Assembly: GCA_028455995.1 (NCBI GenBank)
Contig: JABELC010000007.1
Span: 2,040,001-2,104,000, forward strand
DNA length: 64,000 bases
Source: Scleromitrula shiraiana
Lineage: Eukaryota > Ascomycota > Leotiomycetes > Helotiales > Sclerotiniaceae
Direction: 5' to 3'
This document shows positions 1 through 10,365 of this stretch, piece after piece. The first letter of the stretch is position 1. Each line of letters opens with the position of its first letter. The notes below the pieces were generated by a model. The model worked only from the letters and a program-made list of their open reading frames with translations, was not told the DNA's origin and did not search any database. The position numbers were made by a program, and so were the translations under genes.

Positions 1-531
1 ATTCGAGTGATGATGCGCGTTTGGGAGGGGTGAGCTTATTTCTTGTGAATGGTGTCCAAATGCCACGGGATCGTATGAGTGGAATAGTTATGGTTTTGTG
101 GGGGATAGAATTGTTAGTATGTGGTTGTCGATTGGGGATTGGGAAGTCGTGATTTTGTTTTAAGTAAAAGCATTGTGTGAAGTTTCGAAGAATGCGTATG
201 ATGCAAAATTTTGATTGATTTGGATGAAGTCTTGTGTTATTTCTACGTTTTCTTTGGGAGTTAAGATACGATCGGTCGAGGGATGAGCTTATTTCTTGTG
301 AATGATATCCAAATGCCATGGGATCGTATAAGTGAAATAGTTATGGTTTTGTGGGGGATAGAATCGTTAGTACGTGGTTGTCGATCAGGGATTAGGAAGT
401 TATGATCTTGTTTTGGGCGGAAACATTGTGTGAAGTTTTGGAGGACGTATATGCTGTAAAGCTTTAGTTGATTTAGATGAAGTCTTGTATTACTCCTATG
501 TTTTCTTCGGGAGTCAAGATACGATCGGTCG
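1..531. repeat. Two-copy tandem duplication, 253-bp period
   Basis: Two head-to-tail copies (about 1-277 and 278-531; the first may be cut by the window edge) match along their whole length with a 253-base offset, for example the block at 31 recurs at 284 and the block at 265 at 518. Most differences are transitions. The copies carry reciprocal stop codons on the minus strand (see the pseudogene entry), which fits RIP acting on a duplication. Confidence 0.85.
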
Positions 532-553
532 GAGTGGAATCGGAAGTAAACAT
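1..553 (-). pseudogene. Decayed coding remnant with TAA stops, duplicated in tandem
   Basis: Read on the minus strand from an ATG at 551-553, a frame runs MFTSDSTPTDRILTPEEN and continues through the second 253-bp copy, broken only by TAA codons. Where one copy has TAA the other often has CAA: stops at 473-475, 464-466 and 392-394 are CAA in the other copy, while the stop at 160-162 is CAA at 413-415. This suggests a former coding stretch hit by C-to-T change. The sequence upstream of the ATG (628-776) matches the region upstream of the gene at 884-1753, so this may be a dead neighbour with the same promoter. The peptide is not clearly similar to that gene and I do not recognise it. The frame shifts between copies because 253 is not a multiple of three. 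Confidence 0.45.
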
Positions 554-627
554 TATTTTTCTGAGTTGAGTTGATTTGCTTTTTCTAACTTACAAATCAA
601 CTAATCAACCAACCGACAAATTGGAAG

Positions 628-776
628 AATACAATGTACTGGGAGAACTATCTAACTAGAAAGAAATTCAGTCGCAATTTATACACCGCGAACTGAATAG
701 ACAGTGGTTTGTCTAGACGATCCATGTGGTGGATGGATGAATAGCAAAAAGAATGCAGTATGACCATAGCCATTCT
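628..776. repeat. Direct repeat, left copy (pairs with 1802-1950)
   Basis: About 149 bp aligns in the same orientation with 1802-1950, sharing AATACAATGT, AATTTATACA, GCGAACTG, GTTTGTC and CCATGTG blocks in order. It lies just downstream of the stop of the gene at 884-1753 and upstream of the decayed frame at 1-553. It is best read as a duplicated promoter left by tandem gene duplication. Confidence 0.75.
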
Positions 777-883
777 TCTGCCCCCCTCCCCCAAACACAC
801 AAACCTACAAAAAAGCCTAACCTCTTTCTAAAACCATCCAACAAAAAATCTATCTCTAACTCCTCCTACACAATAATCATCTC

Positions 884-1753
884 TCACAGCGTCAACTCAG
901 TCCCCACCATAAAAAACTCCAACTGCCACCTCCCCCTCCCCCTAAAGGGCATACTCCCCACCCTCCTCCCCCTCCACTGCACACAAACATCCCAAGGCTC
1001 GCAATCCCTCGCCTCCCACCTTGCTCTCCCCTCCCCATCATCACCATCATCATCACCCCACCCATCCCGCTCCAAAATCAATTTCCCCCCCTCTCCCCTA
1101 TCGAAATCCCCCACCACCACAATCGCAACCAAATCCCCCCACTCGTACTCCCTCCCCAGATAATCACACCCTGGACTCAGCAGTTCCGGCAGACAAGCCA
1201 TATTGGCCACGATGCGCACATGGGAGAAGCAATTCTGCGACAGGCGATGCTGGGACAGGGCATCGGTGGGGAAGTGGTGTCGGAGCGGGATGAGGCCGGG
1301 CGGGGGATCGCCGGCGCAGACGAGACTGGCGGCTGCTACTCTTGGTGCGGCGAGGGGGGAGAAGTGTCGGATGGAGTGCGCGCAGTGCGGTAGGTAGGGG
1401 AGTATGACGTTGCATAGGAGGGAGTGGAAGGAGGTGTATAGGGGGGGTGGCATGGACATGCTGGGATCGAGGGGGGGGTGCTGGACTAGGAGGGGGATAG
1501 TGATGGATCCGAAGGGAGGAGAGCCTGGCGGATGGGGCTGGTGGTCGGGGGATAAGGGGGGGGTGAGCTGGAGGGCGTCGAGGGCGAGGTTGGTGATGAA
1601 GGTTTGGAGGATGGGGAGGGCGGTGGCGGAGAGGCTGGTGAAGTGTTGTTTTGTTTGTTCTGAGAGGGGGCGAATGGATGTGTGGGTGGGGGAGGGAATG
1701 AGGAATGGGTCGCGACCGGGGGGGAGATTGGAAAAGGGGGGTGGGGAGGACAT
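884..1753 (-). CDS. Unrecognised protein, family member 1 (289 aa)
   Basis: A single-exon reading frame with an ATG at 1751-1753. It shares a pattern with the reading frames at 2570-3265 and 27030-28019: a G-[ST]-x-x-IPLL block (about residue 82), then FSH[VL]RI..N.A (about 176), G-[DI]-[WL]-V with VG.[FW] and GG[KR]L (about 207-226), and a C-terminal R[WY]Q[LF]EF. The spacing (H-x-R, then a GG turn, then an arginine near the end) recalls the double-stranded beta-helix of fungal 2-oxoglutarate oxygenases with the H-x-D iron ligands lost. That resemblance is my inference. It is proline-rich at the N terminus and strongly GC-biased, unlike its paralogue at 2570. There is no signal peptide or membrane segment. 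It lies head to head with that paralogue across 816 bp. Confidence 0.6.
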   Translation of the reverse strand: MSSPPPFSNLPPGRDPFLIPSPTHTSIRPLSEQTKQHFTSLSATALPILQTFITNLALDALQLTPPLSPDHQPHPPGSPPFGSITIPLLVQHPPLDPSMSMPPPLYTSFHSLLCNVILPYLPHCAHSIRHFSPLAAPRVAAASLVCAGDPPPGLIPLRHHFPTDALSQHRLSQNCFSHVRIVANMACLPELLSPGCDYLGREYEWGDLVAIVVVGDFDRGEGGKLILERDGWGDDDGDDGEGRARWEARDCEPWDVCVQWRGRRVGSMPFRGRGRWQLEFFMVGTELTL

Positions 1754-2569
1754 GGTGTCTTTGGATTGGGTTGGGTTGAGATGATAGCGTATTACTTAAC
1801 TAATACAATGTTATGGAAAGAAATATATTATAGAAGTTACTCAACCAGAAATCTACTTGAAATTTATACATGCGAACTGCCCAGTTGTTTGTCCAGATAA
1901 CCCATGTGATGAATAGTAAAGAAAATCGATCATGACCAAGGTTATTCTCTACGCAAACACTATCAATATTATAGATCAGCTCCTCTTATCACCAATATCA
2001 TACATTCTTGCTCGAACATGTATACAGGAAAACTCAAAAGAATAGTTAAATTAGCAAATAAGATAGTATCAGCTTGACATCACGCGTGACCCGTGGGGGC
2101 TGATATGTCAATATCACAAAGTTTGTAGAAAACAATAGTGAATTGGAATGTTGGGTAGATATATTGTATGAATAATCTTATCATAATGGAGAATCACGAT
2201 GGATGGTGAAATAGTGTGTTAGGACTGCTTTTGAGATGGAGTATTTCTCTATCTTGCAGAGAAATTCATCTTGATCTTGCCGCTGATCATGTCATGTTAT
2301 TTGAATATGTTAGGTGTGTTAATGGGGAAGTATCTGATGTTTAATGTAATTACTGGTTAGCATCTGATATCATTTAGTTTGATGGAGAGGTGGGCTGGTC
2401 ACATTTAGTTTTATGGAGTAAGGAAAACAAGTTGATAGTTATTGATGGCCAACAGTAGAGTAACAAGCAATTGCGCGGAAAGAATGAAAAATATATATAG
2501 TTTGAACTTATTCATTGCGTTCCAGTTCAGCAGGTTTCATCTGTTTTATCACTGAACAACAACGGAGCC
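1754..2569. promoter_or_regulatory. Bidirectional promoter region between two paralogues
   Basis: This 816-bp spacer separates the divergent starts of family members 1 and 2. It holds the duplicated block 1802-1950 next to the minus-strand gene and a TATA-like ATATATATAG at 2491-2500, about 70 bp before the ATG at 2570. I see no other reading frame in it. Confidence 0.5.
1802..1950. repeat. Direct repeat, right copy (pairs with 628-776)
   Basis: This is the second copy of the block at 628-776, in the same orientation, starting about 50 bp upstream of the ATG of the minus-strand gene at 884-1753. The two copies bracket that gene, as expected after a tandem duplication of gene plus promoter. 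Confidence 0.75.
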
Positions 2570-3265
2570 ATGGATCTCCAGCCAGGTGCAACCAGAGCAA
2601 TAGTATGGGGACTACTCAACGATGGAATTACCCCCATCCTCCGAGACTTCACTGCCCACTTCATCCTAGCGCCCGTGAGTTCCATCCCCAGACCCGGCTT
2701 CACCGCCACGAATCGGCAACCGAATCGCCCCTCCCAAAGTTGCGGATCCATCGTGATCCCGCTCCTCCAACACAGTCCGCGGTTCTCACAAGCGCGAGAT
2801 GGCCCAGAACTAGATAGCTACAACGCTGTCCTGCAAAGAGTAATTTACTTCCTACTTCCAATTCTTTCTAAGGCTCTTCATCAGAGAAATCCAACTGCGC
2901 ATTCTGCAGCGGTAGATAAATGCAACCAGGTTTCATCCGTTCCTCTGAGTTTTTCTGCATCTACTCCGGAAAATATGAATTGTTTCTCTCATGTACGGAT
3001 CTCTGTTAATACGGCATTGACTGCTACCACGTTGCACCCGAATGATCCGAGTTTTCAGGGGGATTGGGTTGTAGTGGTAGCGTTTGGAAAGTGGGATAGA
3101 AAGTCGGGAGGGAGAGTTATTGTTGATCATCCGCAAGTGCGAGAGGTACATGTCATGACGTCATGGCATTGTGCGATATTTATGAGGTCAGAGCCAATGG
3201 AAAGTACGATTTTTACTGGGGATGAGAGATATCAGCTTGAATTTTTCACCCCAAAGATAGATTAA
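2570..3265 (+). CDS. Unrecognised protein, family member 2 (231 aa)
   Basis: A single-exon frame whose ATG follows a TATA-like site at 2491-2500. It aligns with member 1 (minus strand, 884-1753): GSIVIPLL near residue 64, NCFSHVRISVNTA near 137, GDWVVVVAFGKWD near 163 followed by SGGRVIV, and RYQLEFF near the C terminus. A glutamine shortly before the IPLL block is present here and in member 1, and is replaced by a stop in member 3. No signal peptide or membrane segment. It uses AT-richer codons than member 1, so the two copies are old or have drifted in composition. The role is unknown; the fold suggestion given for member 1 applies here with the same doubt. Confidence 0.65.
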   Translation: MDLQPGATRAIVWGLLNDGITPILRDFTAHFILAPVSSIPRPGFTATNRQPNRPSQSCGSIVIPLLQHSPRFSQARDGPELDSYNAVLQRVIYFLLPILSKALHQRNPTAHSAAVDKCNQVSSVPLSFSASTPENMNCFSHVRISVNTALTATTLHPNDPSFQGDWVVVVAFGKWDRKSGGRVIVDHPQVREVHVMTSWHCAIFMRSEPMESTIFTGDERYQLEFFTPKID

Positions 3266-4477
3266 TAAATTAGCCGAACGTGCGGGTATGATTGGGGCGG
3301 CATAGGACAATAAATGGAGTTGAATATATGGTTCTGAAAAAGCTGTGATAGGTTTAGGGATCTATTATTAGTTTTAGACTGTTGGATTTTGGAAGTTTAG
3401 GAATTTTTGTATTGTGATAGAAAAGGCGCTAATATGATAAATTGGTAGATCATCTTTAGAGCTGCCTGAAAAAAAAGAGAAGGTAAATCGATCGATTTTG
3501 AAAGGCGATGTGAGAATTCTAAATGGTCCTTGCTTGTTGGATGTATTATCCATAATAATAACGGAAGAATAAAATGATGGTCTTTCAATCGATAATACAA
3601 CATTACATGATGTATATAGATGTGCGCATGATATGAGTACTTTCTTGCTTTGCATGTAATGATATATACTTTCCATCTATCCAGAAACCCAGTGATGACC
3701 TGTGCAAGAGGCCTAGAAAAGGAGAGTAAAGAAACAATGAACAGGCAAAACAATCGCAACATCATTATCGTCTTCTCATTTTCGAATACTCGGTCAAGAA
3801 ACGCCAAAAATTTCCCTGTAATCATGGAGTGAATACTTGAGCAATGAGTTTACTATCCAGTGGCAGTAAACCTTTTGATAATGAAATCATAATGATGTGA
3901 ACCATCTGTCCACTTGATTGAGTGAATAATAAGAAACAGAGATGACAATATATAATGATGAGGATATGCAGTCGGCGACTCCGATGTTAATCCCGAAGAT
4001 CACCCGAAAATCCTTACGTTCATGATTCACACATTTCATTTTCTAGCAAGCAGCAACGACATTTCCAGGAGTAAAAATCTAAATTTGTAAAGAAGAGAAC
4101 ACATAACTCAGTGATCGATCTTTCAAAATTTATTAGTCAGGCCGAATACAATGCCAAGATACTAAACCTTATTAGCTCTATCTTATTAGCGTTTCCCCAT
4201 ATTTCTGCTTAGACATAATGTTGATCCTTGGTAATATAGAAAATCTCTATCTAATAAATTTGTGCAATTCTTCGTTATCTCAACTCATTTCATCCCATCT
4301 TATCTCGCGACGAAGAAAATAATTGAAAACCAAGTTAACTTACTTCTCTTTGTTCATAACACTACTTCATCGATATCATATCTTCAACTTCAATTTCAAT
4401 TTCAACTTCAACTTCAACCTCAATCTCCTCACCTTAACTCATATCTCGACCATTGATCAACTGGTCATAAAGATAAA
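3266..4477. other. Intergenic spacer, no gene seen
   Basis: Small frames on both strands here have no recognisable pattern, no good start context and no splice-supported extension. The last 100 bases (4379-4440) hold a CAACTT/CAATTT-type pyrimidine-rich run before the MFS gene, which fits a 5' leader. Confidence 0.5.
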
Positions 4478-6310
4478 ATGGCCACAACTACAACCACTTC
4501 AATTGAACTTCAACCCATACCTCATGAGCATGATTACCACGAAAATCAAGATCAAAATAAAACCTCCAGATCTGTATCAGATATCGAAGACATAAGACAA
4601 GAAACCACACCGCCTAATAATGCAGTCGAGGCATTACAAAAATGGAATTCATCGCCAGGAAATATATTCAAAGTAGCCGCTTCATTCTGGGGCTTCTTTG
4701 TCATCGGTATGAATGATGGTTCTTATGGTGTGAGTATATCTCCCTTGCCCTTCCTCCCCAACTCCACGTTGTGATACCCAAAAATAATAGATCGATTAAC
4801 TGACCAACAAAATTATAGGCTCTAATCCCATTTGTAAGTATAATATCCATGACCCATCAAATCGAAGCAATGGAACGAGGGTAGCTAAAGAAAATAAACT
4901 CCAGCTCGAAGACCATTACAACCTATCTTACACAATCATCTCCCTCATTTTCCTCTCCCCATTCCTAGGCTACACCCTCGCCTCCCTCGTAAACGACACC
5001 ATCCACGTGCACTACGGTCAACGCGGCGTCGCTGTCATCTCCTCCCTATGTCATCTAACATCCTACATAATAATATCGAACCATCCACCCTATCCCGTGC
5101 TCGTCGTAATGTTCATCTTCATAGGATTTGGAAACGGACTCGTGGATGCGGCGTGGTGTGCATGGATTGGAAATATGGTTAATGCGAATCAGGTTTCTGG
5201 ATTCCTACAAGCTTGCTATTCGTTGGGGGGTACGATAGCTCCGTTGATTGCGGCGGGGATGTTGAGTAAGAGTGGTTTGGAGTGGTGGTTCTTTTATTAT
5301 ATTATGGTGAGTTCTGTTACGTTGTATATTTCTTGTGATTTAAAATGATGTATTAAACTGACTGACTTCTCTGAAAAAAGATCGTAGTATCATTCGTAGA
5401 GCTCGTCACCTCAACATGGTCATTCTGGACACAAACAGGCCTCATATATTCCCTTGAAAATCCTAGAGATTTGAATGCCAAAACGGGACGAATGAGAGAA
5501 GCATTAAGTAACAAACTCACCTGGATCTTTGCCGCTTTCATATTCGGATACGTTGGCGCCGAAGGTAAGTCTCAACTTCTTCCCTTTCATCAAATTAACC
5601 ACTTGAATCTAACAATCAAAATAGTCTCCCTCGGTGGCTGGATCGTCGTATTCATGACAAAAGTTCGCTCCGGAACAACCTTCGACTCCTCGTTAACATC
5701 CACCGGATTCTGGGCCGGTATGACAGGTAAGTATTCAGTTCTTCAATCCTGACTCCAACCTCATCCAAATCAAACCCTCTACCCTTTTCTCTCCCACATT
5801 CCCATTCATTCCACCCCCCCACACCAACCAAAAAACTAACACCCCCCTCCCCCAGCCGGTCGCATAGTCCTCTCCTTCCTCACCGCCCGCCTCGGCGAAT
5901 ACCGCTCCGTAATCCTCTACCTAACCATCTGTCTCATCCTGCACCTCCTCTTCTGGCTCATCCCCTCTTTCCTCGTCTCCGCGCTCACCATCGCCTTCTT
6001 CGGTTTCTTCCTCGGCCCCCTCTTCCCCACCGCCATCGTGCTCGTCACCAAACTCATGCCCAAGGAACTCCACGTTGGCAGTATTGGCTTCGCGACTGCG
6101 TTTGGCGGGTCCGGGGGCGCAGTGTTCCCGTTTGTGGTGGGGGCGTTGGCGCAGGCGAAGGGCGTTAAGGCGTTACAGCCGGTGGTGTTGGCCATTTTGG
6201 TGGTTATTTCGGGGATTTGGCTACTTGTTCCGAGGAAGGGCAAGAGGGATGAGGAGGGCAGTGAGAGTGGAAGTGGAGATGGAGATAATGCTCAAGGCGT
6301 CATCTCATGA
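4478..6310 (+). CDS. Major facilitator superfamily transporter, Bsc6-like (469 aa, 6 exons)
   Basis: Six exons join in frame: 4478-4729, 4819-4833, 4905-5306, 5381-5564, 5625-5726 and 5856-6310. All introns are GT-AG with donors close to GTAAGT or GTGAGT. The second exon is only 15 nt. The start (AAAATGGCC) has a good context. The protein has a polar N-terminal tail of about 60 residues and about 12 hydrophobic segments, starting with a glycine-rich GMNDGSYGALIPF helix followed by LEDHYNLSYT. That motif pair is typical of the fungal MFS group annotated as 'bypass of stop codon protein 6', whose substrate is not established. A basic cytoplasmic loop with GRIVLSFLTARLGEYRS follows helix 8. The C terminus ends in a short Glu/Ser/Gly tail. 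It should act in a membrane. The family call is firm; substrate and direction are unknown. Confidence 0.88.
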
Positions 6311-7371
6311 GCAAAGTAACCGGTATTTGCATGAAAATTTCACCCATCAGCTATCAATGATGCATGCGTGCATAATCTAGAATTTCCATATGTCGTCGGG
6401 AACAGCCGATCAGTTCAGCCACTGGTTTCTTCCGATGTAACACAACATACATCGTTGTAGTACACAATATGCACACAACCACACTATAAAAATAATAAAA
6501 ACCGTTCAATTCATGAGCCCGATAATGTCCCCAGAGTGAAATTTCCTTTTTTTTTTTTTTTCTTATTCTCTATCCCCAACCCTAATCTAACCCATATCAT
6601 CAAATCCCAATCTCCCTCTTCCGTATTCTCCGGCTACACATGCATCATCCCGCCCCAAAATTCCAACCCTTGTTCTGGTTCCGTTTTACTCTGCTCATAA
6701 GGCTGGCTGGGCCGGTGTGACCTACCTTACATATGGTTGGGTATAATACGCATTGAGTTTATCACACAGATAAACAATTCCAAGTCGATCAGGTCATCGA
6801 CCTGTTTATCCACCAATACCATGTAACCCTAATGGGGGGAAAAAAAGAAAAAAAGAAAAAGAAAAAAAAAAAAAAAAAAAAATGAAATAATCAAATGCTC
6901 CATATAATAAATATAACCTAATCAATCAATCAATCAATCAACCATAACATAACATAATCAACCACATAAACAAATCCATAAACAAATCCCTCCTCGGATC
7001 TCCCCACCCCGCCCCGCCTAAATACCCATCCATACATACATACATACATACATACATACATACATACATACATACATACATACATAAACCTCATTCCCCA
7101 TTCCCCTCATCAATCGGCCTCTCCTGTTCCCCGGATATACATTACATTACATTGCATTGCATTACATTACATTACGTTACGTTATTTATGTAACTACTAC
7201 CTACCAACCCAGCCCAGCCCAACCTAACCTAACCTAACCCCCGCTCTACTCTACTCTACTCTTCTCTACTCTACTCTACTCGCCCGCGCGCTTATCAAGC
7301 TAGGCTACTTCCACGTAACAGAAATAGTTGGCCGATTATAATACATATGGGGAGCATATCATATCGTATCA

Positions 7372-7431
<60 letters not shown>

Positions 7432-9171
7432 ATATCATATAATATCATAAATACGCATCCTAACATACACCAGTATCATTGGCGGCGATAAAGCCATCTC
7501 ATTGCATGCTACCATGTTACCATGTTACCATGTTACCGTCGACCAGCCTCAACGAATCCTTCTCCTATTAGATATAGCAAGCATGGTGGTTTTCTTATGA
7601 TATATCCGTATGCTCGGAGAATAAGAATTCTTTTGATGATCATGTTGACCAACCATTCATTCATTCATTCATACAGAAACTTTCATTAATCTGATTAATC
7701 TACTCAGTCATCTACTCGTGTAAAAATACCCAACATCACCATATATGTATGTATATCACAGAGGTCAAATGAAATAAACAAGCAGATTAATCTCTCAATA
7801 TCATATTTTAACATTGGAATATCAGGTAGTCGGCTGCTCCAAAACTGCCGTATCTATCTATGAATCAATCACCATAACAGTTTCTCCTCTCCCTCTATTC
7901 TCCACGCTCCAGTCCATTTCATCGCTCAATTTTTCTTCTTCCTCTCTTCTTTGCTGCTTTCTTCTCCGTTCCACCCCCACCCCACACATACCCCCCCATC
8001 ATCTCCATCCACCACCTAAGCAAACCATAAAACCCCCTCCCCTCCAAAAAGAAAAAAAATCAGAAAACGACAAAAAGAAGAAAGAAAAGAGAAGCACAAA
8101 TCCACCCTCACCCCACCCACCTCGATGCACCAGCACATCGCATTGCATCGCATAAAATCGCATAATATATCATATCATACAAATATTGCTTCCCCTCTCC
8201 TTCACTTTTCTCTTCGCTTTTCTGCTACCCTCGATATAACTCTCCAACCACATTAATCACCTCCTCTCTCACAATTGCAATCGCATTTCAGTGCATCTAA
8301 TAAGCAAGCAAGCAAGTAACCATTACATACCATCCGGCCCATCCATTCCCAAGATATTTTCTCCTATAGTAGGAAACCTTCCCATCCCATCCCATCCCAC
8401 TTATAAACATATTTTTGGGAAAGAAAAGAGAGAAAGGAACGGAAAAGAGGAATCGAGATATCAATCCTTCATTAATCCCCTCCCTACTCCATCCGTCCAT
8501 CCACCTATGCATCCAAACCCTAAAAATAAAGAGTAAAGACAACATCGGAATTAGACTCGGAATTAGAAGGAATCGGATTCAGAATCAGAATCAAAAGAGT
8601 AATTCAGAAAAGCGAAACGCCATACTCCTAGAGATTCCCTCCATTTTTGCACCAATTCGCCTCACTCCAACAATAACGAAGCAGAAGAGAAAAAAAGCAT
8701 TTGATTTGATTGAAATCAATTCCGACTCGTATGATACAAAGTAAGGTAAGGTAGGTTAGGTAAAATAAGCGTATGTGCGTGCGTGTGTGTGCGCGCGCTT
8801 GCGAGGAAAAAAAAGCAAATAGTGAAAAAAAGAAAGCATAATTACTATGCTTCAGGAATCGAAAATGCGTCGGGCTAAGCTGAACAAAACATGCATGGTG
8901 TGGTATGGTAAAGTGGTAAGCCACGTATTCTCCCCATCCCGAATCCCCGAATGATGCAAATGCAGCGGAGCCTAACTTATGTTTTTCATTTCATTTCATT
9001 TCGATCCGATCCGATTGGATTCGTTTTGTGTTTTTGATGGAAGTATGGTATGGTAACGTAAAATGGATAAGATCATCCGACTCCATCGATCTACCTATTC
9101 GTTCGATTGGATCATGTGAGTGAATGAGGTAATTCACGTGATGATTTGAAAAACAATTTCTTGTCTTTCAT
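6311..9171. other. Long intergenic spacer rich in simple repeats
   Basis: Nearly 2.9 kb without a supportable gene. It holds a run of unlike microsatellites (see the entry for 6547-7671), a pyrimidine-rich then A-rich stretch around 7870-8110 and a CA/CG-type run near 8770-8800. The frames found here are low-complexity and lack splice or motif support. A long untranslated region or a non-coding transcript cannot be excluded. Confidence 0.5.
6547..7671. repeat. Cluster of about ten different microsatellites
   Basis: In order: T-run 6547-6561; A/G-run 6840-6882; AATC 6920-6941; TACA 7030-7086; ATTAC/ATTGC 7138-7187; AACCT 7221-7239; CTACT 7244-7281; ATCT 7372-7430; a 9-bp ACCATGTTA unit 7511-7537; ATTC 7653-7671. 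The units range from 1 to 9 bp and are all different. None is the fungal telomere repeat. Confidence 0.85.
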
Positions 9172-10238
9172 TTATCTCATCCTCAGACCCTTGGGAGTTG
9201 AACTGAATAATAATAATTTGGAATGTTATAATATGGGAAAATTACTAGTGTTTTAGTATGAAAATTACCTATTTTTTAACCGAAGCAGTTCAACTCCGCA
9301 AGGGTCTGAGGCACTTTGGGCGTTTTTTTGGTGAGGAACCGATTTTGTTTGGTGAAAGCACTTCAACATTATACTTTTACTTTTCAACTATAACTTATTT
9401 AAAAAAGAATTATATTATTCGAAAGCTTTTATTTACTATTATTTATACAATCGGCGCTAGATATTTAAATTGTATAATTGATTTAAAATTTTATTTTTAA
9501 AAATTTTATACAAACAAGGTTTGTTTTAAACCTTAACTTATTCAACTCCCCCATCTTCAATATTTACATACTAATGATGATTTTAGGCTCAATCGAATCG
9601 TTATCTCGAGTTAAATATTTTACAGATTTACAAATTGCGTCAACGGCGTTGCTGTTGTATTGAAAGGTAGTCAAAATGGTTGGATTTGAGGTTGAATTTT
9701 GAAGTAAAATGCCTTAAATTTAAGGCATTTCTTTAAATTACCATTAGCACCTATCCCTTTCAAAATCAACAACTACAACTCTTTTAAATAAATCTAATAA
9801 TATATTGAAGATCTCTTAATCGATCTGATCTCTGTCATATAAAAAAATTCTTCAAAAAGGGTTATGGTTGTTGAGTTTTAAAGAAGTAGGTGCTAATGGT
9901 GATTTGAGGATATTTATGTTTAAAAATGTACATTTTTTTTTTCAAGCATATAGTTATACCTCAACGCTTTAAACTATAGTAATATAATATATATAATCAT
10001 GATCAAAAAATCCATTTTTATCTATACAATCAGCCTTAATAAATAATAATTATTGATTAACTTATTATTACTATTTAAAAAGTCGATAATACATCGATTT
10101 ATTTATATTTACATCAAAGTTGAAACCATATACTCTTAAACCCTTCGGTGCACCTCAGGTAAAAAAAAATTAAAGAATATTATTGGTCAAAAAATTTTTA
10201 TGTGGGGTAGTATATCGAAGGGTCTGAGGATGAGATAA
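9172..10238. mobile_element. Non-autonomous hAT-like inverted-repeat element
   Basis: A perfect 21-bp terminal inverted repeat (TTATCTCATCCTCAGACCC...) occupies 9172-9192 and 10218-10238. It is flanked by an 8-bp direct repeat, TCTTTCAT, at 9164-9171 and 10239-10246, the target-site length typical of hAT transposons. The inside (1,067 bp, AT-rich) has no transposase. It carries a second inverted copy of part of the end (9287-9311) and an internal inverted pair around 9738-9760 and 9885-9905 sharing ACCATTAGCACCTA. The TIR does not start with the usual hAT CAG but has CAGACCC ten bases in, so the superfamily call is moderate. Confidence 0.72.
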
Positions 10239-10365
10239 TCTTTCATCCTCCACGAATACCACAAGTAGAAACGTGTGTATTTCATTCCAAAACTAAATCT
10301 CAAAAATCTCAAATGTCAAACATTTGAGAGAAAAGCATTCAATAAAATGGAGGGATTGCTGCCAC

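Noticed and set aside
1021..1784. Plus-strand frames opposite family member 1
   Set aside because: Shadows of the GC-biased minus-strand gene; the family pattern is only on the minus strand.
7221..7239. AACCT repeats resembling a telomere
   Set aside because: The fungal telomere unit is TTAGGG/CCCTAA; this unit is one base shorter and is one of many microsatellites here.
7814..8155. 113-aa frame in the microsatellite-rich spacer
   Set aside because: Pro/Ser/Lys low-complexity, no motif, no splice support; more like a transcribed spacer.
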